A DNA stretch of 64,000 nucleotides from Austropuccinia psidii (lineage: Eukaryota > Basidiomycota > Pucciniomycetes > Pucciniales > Sphaerophragmiaceae), in assembly GCA_023105745.1 (NCBI GenBank), contig JALGQZ010000004.1, forward strand, positions 68,127,112 through 68,191,111, read 5' to 3'. A program made the translations under genes and the position numbers. Position 1 is the stretch's first letter; every line of letters begins with the position of its first letter. Shown one piece after another: positions 58,002-64,000 of the stretch. Below the pieces are notes generated by a model, which saw only the letters and a list, made by a program, of their open reading frames with translations, had not been told where the DNA came from and did no database searches.

Positions 58002-58740
58002 TGGAAGAAAACTACATCCCACTTGAAACCCAGTCACAGGCCAACACACCAGTGACACCCTCAGAACCAGAGGGCAGCAAGGGTAAAGGAAAAAGGCTTA
58101 GTGAAGGCCTCATTACAGCCAAGAAGTGGACACCAATAGCCACTCAGAGGAGTAGAAAACCACGAAACTCTGCTTCAATACAAGGTAAACCAACCTTAAC
58201 CACTTGTACAGGGAAGATTACAATTATTAACCCAGTTGTAACCTCCAAAGGCAAACTGCCCAAATCAGCAGATAACAAATTTGTACAAGGCACAGTCAAA
58301 GGTAAATACCCTAAGAACATAAAGTTTTTGACTGCTTGCAAACACTGATATGTCCCCTGTATACCTCAGAGACCTTGGCTTCCAAAGGAACCAACCAGAG
58401 GATAGAGGAGGATTGTCCAGAACCAGAAGACCTGAAAGAGGACACCCTGGACACAGTGGTGGATGGCAAAACAATGAGGGAGATAATATAAAGCTTGCCA
58501 TTCACACTCCAATTCAACAGAAACCTCAAACCAGAGGACTGGAAGGATATAGATCAAGTTCTTCAGATCCACCAACTCCTCAAAGATTTATTTCAATGGA
58601 GCATGGACAACAAGAGGTTCAACCTAGCAACTCACTGGGCAGAACTGGGATCAAGTTGCCAGAAGATCTGTCTCAAAGAGATAGACTTCAAAGACCTTAT
58701 GGTAATCACCAAGGGTTGGATGTGACAGTGTCTTAGACAG
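58002..58740 (+). pseudogene. Element C gag N-terminal part, with intron and stops
   Basis: Frame 58002-58301 (EENYIPLETQSQ...) joins across a 68-bp GT-AG intron (58302-58369, donor GTAAAT, acceptor CCTCAG) to a frame that continues ETLASKGTNQR. A TAA stop at 58489-58491 and a TGA near 58723 interrupt it. Between them FTLQFNRNLKPEDWKDIDQ can be read. The usual gag core (FIRTIDMLQEDF...WWKSEVI in element A) is missing: the sequence jumps near 58730 straight to the post-core region. Gag of this copy is therefore both mutated and internally deleted. Confidence 0.75.
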
Positions 58741-58770
58741 TCTAAAAGACTTAAAGCCATTGATCCTCAA

Positions 58771-61700
58771 ATGAACATTCAAATGAGGAATCATAAACTT
58801 CTGACACAACTGCCAGGAGAACTAGAGCATGCAGTAAAGTGCAGATGCAACCAAAATTGCACTCTAGATGATATAGCCAATACCTTACAAGACATAAGGA
58901 AAAGGACTAATATAGGGAAATTCACCCCATATAGAAGCAACAGTTTCAAAGAGAAACAACCTTTCAGGGTGGAGTTTAAAGACAAACCCAGAGAAAGAGT
59001 GGCAGAAGTGGCAAAGAAAAAGAATTCTTGTCACAATTGTGGTTCAACAGACCACTATGCCAACAACTGTCCCAAAGCAAAGAAGAAAGTCTATGCTATA
59101 GAAAAAGTCCCTGAAGAAGAACCCCCAACAGAGGATTCTGAATCAGACTCTATGGGAGATGCCATCAGAGAACCATCTGATGAGGATCAAGACCCAAGAG
59201 AGGAATTTCTAGTGGAATACCAAGAGGAAACCCCACTAGAAATCCAGGATATACAGTTGGAAGCAGTCATGCCACAAGACACTGCCAACAAGAACTTGTG
59301 TAAACACACACAAGATGCACAGACATTCCTAGTCACACCAACCAAAGGAATGGCATATATACATGGAACAGCCACAAAAATGACTGTATGTATTGACAAT
59401 GCTCAGCACCCACTGATCATTGACAGTGGAGCACACTGCTCCATAGTGGCCAGAAATTATCTGGATAACCACTTCCCAAACTGGGAAAAAGAACTCTTGC
59501 CCACCAGGGCAAAGAACTTTAAGAGTGCATCTGGAAAGATGACCTCTATTGCGACAATTATCAAAGAGATAATCATACCCCACAGAAAAGGTAATATCAG
59601 ACTCAACCCAGAGTTTGTAGTGCTTGAAGATGCCCACATCCAAGGGTTTTTACTGGGAACAGATTACCAGAGGATGTATGGCATAGATATTTACAATAGT
59701 AAAAATAGGCATATTACCATTGGTACTAACAAGGAAAAGAAATTTTCTCTTGATATATACCAGATATCTTCTCAGGACCCACTGGAAGAACTTTTGAAAG
59801 AATTCAGAGAGGGACAGTTTAGCACTACCCTCACCAGTAAACAAAAACTAAGTTTACTAAAGATGCTGAGGAAGAATAGACCAGCATTTGCCATTGGTGA
59901 AGAACCATTAGGCAAGATCAAAGGCCATGATATAGAACTATATCTGGATGTGGAAAGGCCTTATCCACCCATGTTAAGGAGACCTCCTTACCCAGCAAGT
60001 CTGGAGACCAGGAAAGAGATTGAGAAACATATCAATGAACTCCTGGACATGGATGTCATTAGGAAGATTGGACATAATGAAATAGTGGAAATCACCACTC
60101 CTGTCCTAATCACCTGGCATGATGGCAAGTCTAGATTGTGTGGAGATTTCAGAGCCCTGATTAACTACACAAAAGCAGACAGGTACCCTATACCAAGGAT
60201 ACCTCATGCCTTGGATAAGCTAGCCAAAGCCAAATACATAACCAAGATGGATTGTATGAAAGGCTTCCACCAAAATGGAGTTAAACCAAATTCCATGAAG
60301 TTGCTCAGAATAATATGCCATATGGGCATATATGAGTATACCAGGATGCCATTTGGCATCAAAAATGCACCAGCCCACTTCCAAAGGATGATGGACACCA
60401 TATTTCAAGAAGAAATAATGGAAGGCTGGATGGTAGTATATATTGATGATATCATTATATACTCAGAGACATGGGAAGACCATGTACAATACATAGACAG
60501 AGTGCTAAGTAAATGTACACCCATCAATCTGAAAATTTCACTCAAAAAGTGTAATTTTGGCCAACAAGAGCTACTAGCTCTAGGACATAAAGTCTCAGGC
60601 CTTAGTCTGGCAATTGACCAGAACAAAGTAGCAGCAGTACTGCAAAAGCCAGTACCAAAGAACATCAAAGAGATGCAATCTTTCCTTGGATTTGCTAGCT
60701 ACTATAGAAACCACATCAAAAACTTTGCACACATAACTAGTAGTTTATACAAGTTATGCTCAAAGGATGTAGTTTTTGAAATTACCAAGGAAAGAAGGGA
60801 TGCATATGAGAGGATCAAATATGAACTCACTAATGCACCTGTTCTCATCTTACCTGACTTTGAACTACCATTCAAGTTATACATAGATGCAGCATGCAGT
60901 CAAGGCCTAGGAGCAGCCCTTCACCAAAGACAAATTGTGGATGGTGAACCAAGAGAAGGTGTAATATGTTACATCTCCAGGCAGCTGAAAGATTCAGAAT
61001 CCAGGTATGGGGTCACCCAGACAGAATGTCTATGTCTAGTCTGGGCTCTAGAAAAACTCCACTATTATTTGGAGGGTGCAGTCTTTGAAGTCTACACAGA
61101 CTGCACAGCCTTGAAGTCTTTACTAAACATGAAGACTACTAATAGACACATGCTGAGATGGCAAATAGCCATCCAGGAGTATAGAGGGAACATGACCATC
61201 ATATACAAGGAGGGTAAAAGCCATACCAATGCAGATGGCCTTAGCAGATGGCCATTGGACAATGTCAAAAGCAATCCAGCTTATGACCCTGAAGTTGCTG
61301 CAAAAATTCCTATCCATTTTATGGAAATAAATAGGAAGAAGAACTGCAGATTCTCTGAATGGGCACCAGGGAGTGGTACCCTTGACAGTGGAAACACTGA
61401 TTCAGAAGGGAAAGAAACCCCCATACTGGGAATAAGCTCCTCAGAACTGCACAATGAATTTTTCAATGCAGTACTGAAATCTTATGCTAAACACAAACAG
61501 TGTAGCATACTACTCCAACTCCTTCAACAAAAATACAGGAGCCCAGAACTGGAAACCCAGCTGGAGGAACCCTGGTTGAGGGCCTATAAGGACAATAAAT
61601 TCTTCCTTATAGATGGCCTGATTTATCACAGAGAAAAGCACACCAGTGCACTCACAGTGATAGACAGAGACCACATCTCTTTAATCCTGCAGGAATGCCA

Positions 61701-62499
61701 TGACTGCCCCTATATGGGACACATGAGTGAGGACAGGACTAAAGAAAGGGTAGCAAGCACAGCTTGGTGGCCCAAGTGGGAGCAAGAGTTGAGTGAATAC
61801 ATCAACACTTGTGAAAGATGCCAAAAGGCAAATAGAAAACATGGGAAGAAATATGGGTTGCTTCAACACATAGAAGAACCCAAACACCCATGGGAAACCA
61901 TCAACATGGACTGGGTCACAGGACTTGTCCCAGGAGGCAAAGAAAACTACAATGCCTGCCTAATCATAGTTGATAGGTTCAGCAAGAGCATGAGATGTCT
62001 ACCATGCCATAAAGAGGACACAGCCATGGACACTGCTCTGTTATTTTGGAATAACATCATATCCACCTGTGGAGTCCCCAAGATCATAATTAGTGACAGG
62101 GACCCAAAATTCACATCTGAATTTTGGACCAATTTATATGACATGCTAGGCACCAAGCTTGCTTTTTCCACAGCTTACCATTCACAAACAGATGGCCTAG
62201 CTGAGAGGATGATCCAAACAATGGAGGACATCCTCAGGAGGTTCTGTGCCTATGGCATGGAATATAAGGACCATGAGGGATATACCCATGATTGGGTCAC
62301 CCTCTTACCAGCAGTCCAACTGGCTTATAATACAAGCCAGCACTCTACCACAGGAAAAACACCTGCACTGGTAGAGAAAGGGTGGAATCCCCTGTTACCT
62401 GTGGATCACTTGAAGAAGAATCTTCTGACAATCCACCCCACAGCCAAAGACCTCATGATATGTGGAAGAAAGCCTGTGATACTTCAGCCAAATGCATAG
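58771..62499 (+). pseudogene. Element C pol with zinc knuckle, frameshifted near the end
   Basis: 1242 open codons. The first ~110 are the gag C-terminus with a canonical knuckle [14 protein letters not shown] (residues 87-100). The protease motif IDSGA follows at 217-221 and RT YIDD at 557-560. RNase H ([13 protein letters not shown]), the integrase zinc finger ([11 protein letters not shown]...CERCQKAN) and catalytic D, D and E ([20 protein letters not shown]) are all intact. At about 62449 a one-base loss shifts the frame and gives a premature end at 62499. The C-terminal segment continues at 62450-63026. Compared with element A the domain order is the same but the sequence is clearly a different family. 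Confidence 0.9.
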
Positions 62500-63026
62500 C
62501 TGAAGCCAAAGAGTACAATAAACAGAGGTGGGACAAATCACATATGGAACCTGACTTCAAGGAAGGGGACCAGGTGTTAGTGTCTACACTGAACTTTAAC
62601 AATCTCAAAGGACCCAAGAAAATGAGAGACTCATTTGTAGGGCCCTTCACTATCATTAAGTTGATAGGGAAGAATGCAGTAGAGGTCAAGCTCACTGAGG
62701 AGTTTTCTAGGAAACACCCAGTCTTTCCAGTAAGCCTGGTGAAACCATACTTCCAAACAGAGGAGGATAAATTCCCCTCCAGGAAGAAGAGCACCACTCC
62801 ACCAGAAATAGTGGAAGTAGAAGACTCTCCTGGACCTGTGAGTAAAATCATAAGGGCCAGAAAAATCAGACTTAATGGGAAGGATCAGAGACAATATCTA
62901 GTCAGATTCAAGAACCAGACAGCTGACAAAGACAAATGGTTGGCAGAGGATGCCATACCAGATGGGAACCTTCATTTAAGGAGATTCAGAGCCTCTAGGA
63001 GGACTGAACAGTCTCATCAATTATGA
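62450..63026 (+). pseudogene. Element C pol C-terminal segment in shifted frame
   Basis: Readable as [20 protein letters not shown], then [19 protein letters not shown] and a chromodomain-like tail (RQYLVRFKNQ..DKWLAEDAIP). It ends at 63026, ten bases before the PPT. There is no room for an accessory gene. Confidence 0.88.
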
Positions 63027-63035
63027 GCCTTTTTT

Positions 63036-63047
63036 AGAGGGAGGGTA
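63036..63047 (+). promoter_or_regulatory. Element C polypurine tract
   Basis: AGAGGGAGGGTA abuts the 3' LTR. Confidence 0.85.
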
Positions 63048-64000
63048 TGTCAGCCTGTGACTCAAAACCAGAGCACAAGCATGACAGCCAAAATACCATA
63101 AACCAATGGTATAGCCAAGATACCACCAAAACATGGAACTGAGCCAAATTAGCTCAGAAGGTATCAAAAGAAAGGAGAAACTCACCCCTTTCTGAAAATA
63201 TAAGTCCCATCACCATAGGACAAGAAATAACAAAGTTATTCCTGCTCAAAGTTATTGCTGAGCATAAACCTTAGTTTTCACCTCTCATCTAAAATCTAGA
63301 AGGAGAGGCTTAACCCCATCAAATGGGTATTCAAAATGAAGCTCTAAGCCAGGGCTATCCAATGGTACCAGCCAAACTGAGCTAGCACCAGTATTACTTG
63401 AGTTATGGTCAAATTCAGACCAAATAAGGGTGAACAGAACATTCACCTCTCATCTAACTTTTACAGTTTTAGTGTGAGATACCTAAAGTGGGGTCTTTTT
63501 GAAAAGAGCACAATCAGAGCTATCTGATGGTGCCATCCATTTCTGCATAACTCAACTACAACAGAAGTTATTGGCCAAACAAGCTTAATACAGCTTTTGA
63601 CCAGACCACGCCAATGTACAAAAGTATTTGTACATGGGATAACTTTGTCATATTTAATGATAACCATGTCAAGTTGGGTACCATTGTGTAGAGCTCATAC
63701 AGGGTTATTCAATGAACCAACTTTGAGCTTGATATCTCAAAAACTGACAGAGTTATGACCATTTTAAGGTCAAAATCCCACCTGCTGTCAGATACAGCCT
63801 TACCATGGGATAATATCCCATAACCATGAATATGAGGTGTCAAATAGACGAAGAAGCATGTTTTTACTTCAATACCTCATATGTCAGTCAATACTGGGGT
63901 CCCATACAGCTTCTGTACAGCATTCTACGCGTCATACACGTCAGAATCAGGCTGTGAGGTCCCCAGATGAAAATTTTCACCCTGTATTGGTAAAAACTGC
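63048..64000 (+). repeat. Element C 3' LTR, truncated by window edge
   Basis: The first 953 bp match 55980 onward with about a dozen substitutions, several of them G to A or C to T. The remaining ~475 bp lie outside. Confidence 0.95.

Larger units (their letters stand above)
55980..64000 (+). mobile_element. Element C: Gypsy element, runs off right edge
   Basis: 5' LTR 55980-57407 (1428 bp), PBS-like motif, intron-containing gag, pol, PPT and the first 953 bp of the 3' LTR (63048 onward). The 5 bp before it are ttcta (55975-55979). The visible parts of the LTRs differ at roughly a dozen positions. It is inserted in pol of L on the opposite strand. Gag is defective and pol has one frameshift near its end, so this copy is probably non-autonomous. 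Confidence 0.93.

Overview
This window is a repeat-rich stretch of a fungal genome and contains no intact host gene. Almost all of it is nested Ty3/Gypsy LTR retrotransposons, plus two copies of a 464-bp TRIM-like mini element, a broken PIF/Harbinger-type transposase and a broken TET/JBP-like dioxygenase. The AT-rich composition, the short GT-AG introns, the chromodomain Gypsy lineage and the TET-like relic point to a rust fungus (Pucciniales). The gag and pol proteins closely match families I remember from the myrtle rust Austropuccinia psidii. That species call is recollection, not a database search.

Layout. (1) 1-721 and 21869-22482: two halves of a degenerate TET/JBP-like 2-oxoglutarate oxygenase on the + strand. 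They are separated by Gypsy element A (722-21868, minus strand, TSD gtaat). A is itself hit by Gypsy element B (6556-16895, minus strand, TSD cttga, LTRs identical by eye, intact gag and pol) and by TRIM copy D1 (18154-18617, TSD ggatc). (2) 22483-26265: solo LTR E1, split by solo LTR F (23441-25611). (3) 26560-29552: a minus-strand Harbinger-like transposase relic, cut in frame by solo LTR I (27350-29262, TSD atagt). (4) 29553-32979: AT-rich sequence with no recognised gene. (5) 32980-44898: decayed element G, a B relative on the + strand, carrying solo LTR H (36088-37989, TSD agttt) and TRIM copy D2 (43254-43717, TSD cctac). (6) 44998-64000: a stack in which decayed element J (minus) is interrupted by element L (minus), and L is interrupted by element C (+, running off the right edge).

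Two groups of Gypsy element are present. B and G are chromodomain elements in which the first bases after the 5' LTR are complementary to a site inside the LTR, just downstream of a conserved TATA-like box. This is the layout of Tf1/sushi-type self-priming, and the pairing covaries between B and G. A, J, L and C form the other group. A and C share an 18-base primer-binding-site-like motif after the LTR, and A, J and L share a covarying hairpin beside the polypurine tract.

The most interesting single object is in element B, between pol and the 3' LTR: a spliced, antisense accessory gene (8445-9613) whose product has a perfectly spaced Zn2Cys6 (GAL4-type) cysteine cluster. A TGCGCA-rich tandem array lies just upstream of it. 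Other unusual points are a TRIM with both a self-priming site and tRNA-like A/B boxes, an element (C) whose gag start codon seems to be created by splicing, and a shared CTGTAT/ATACAG motif cluster in LTRs of unrelated families.
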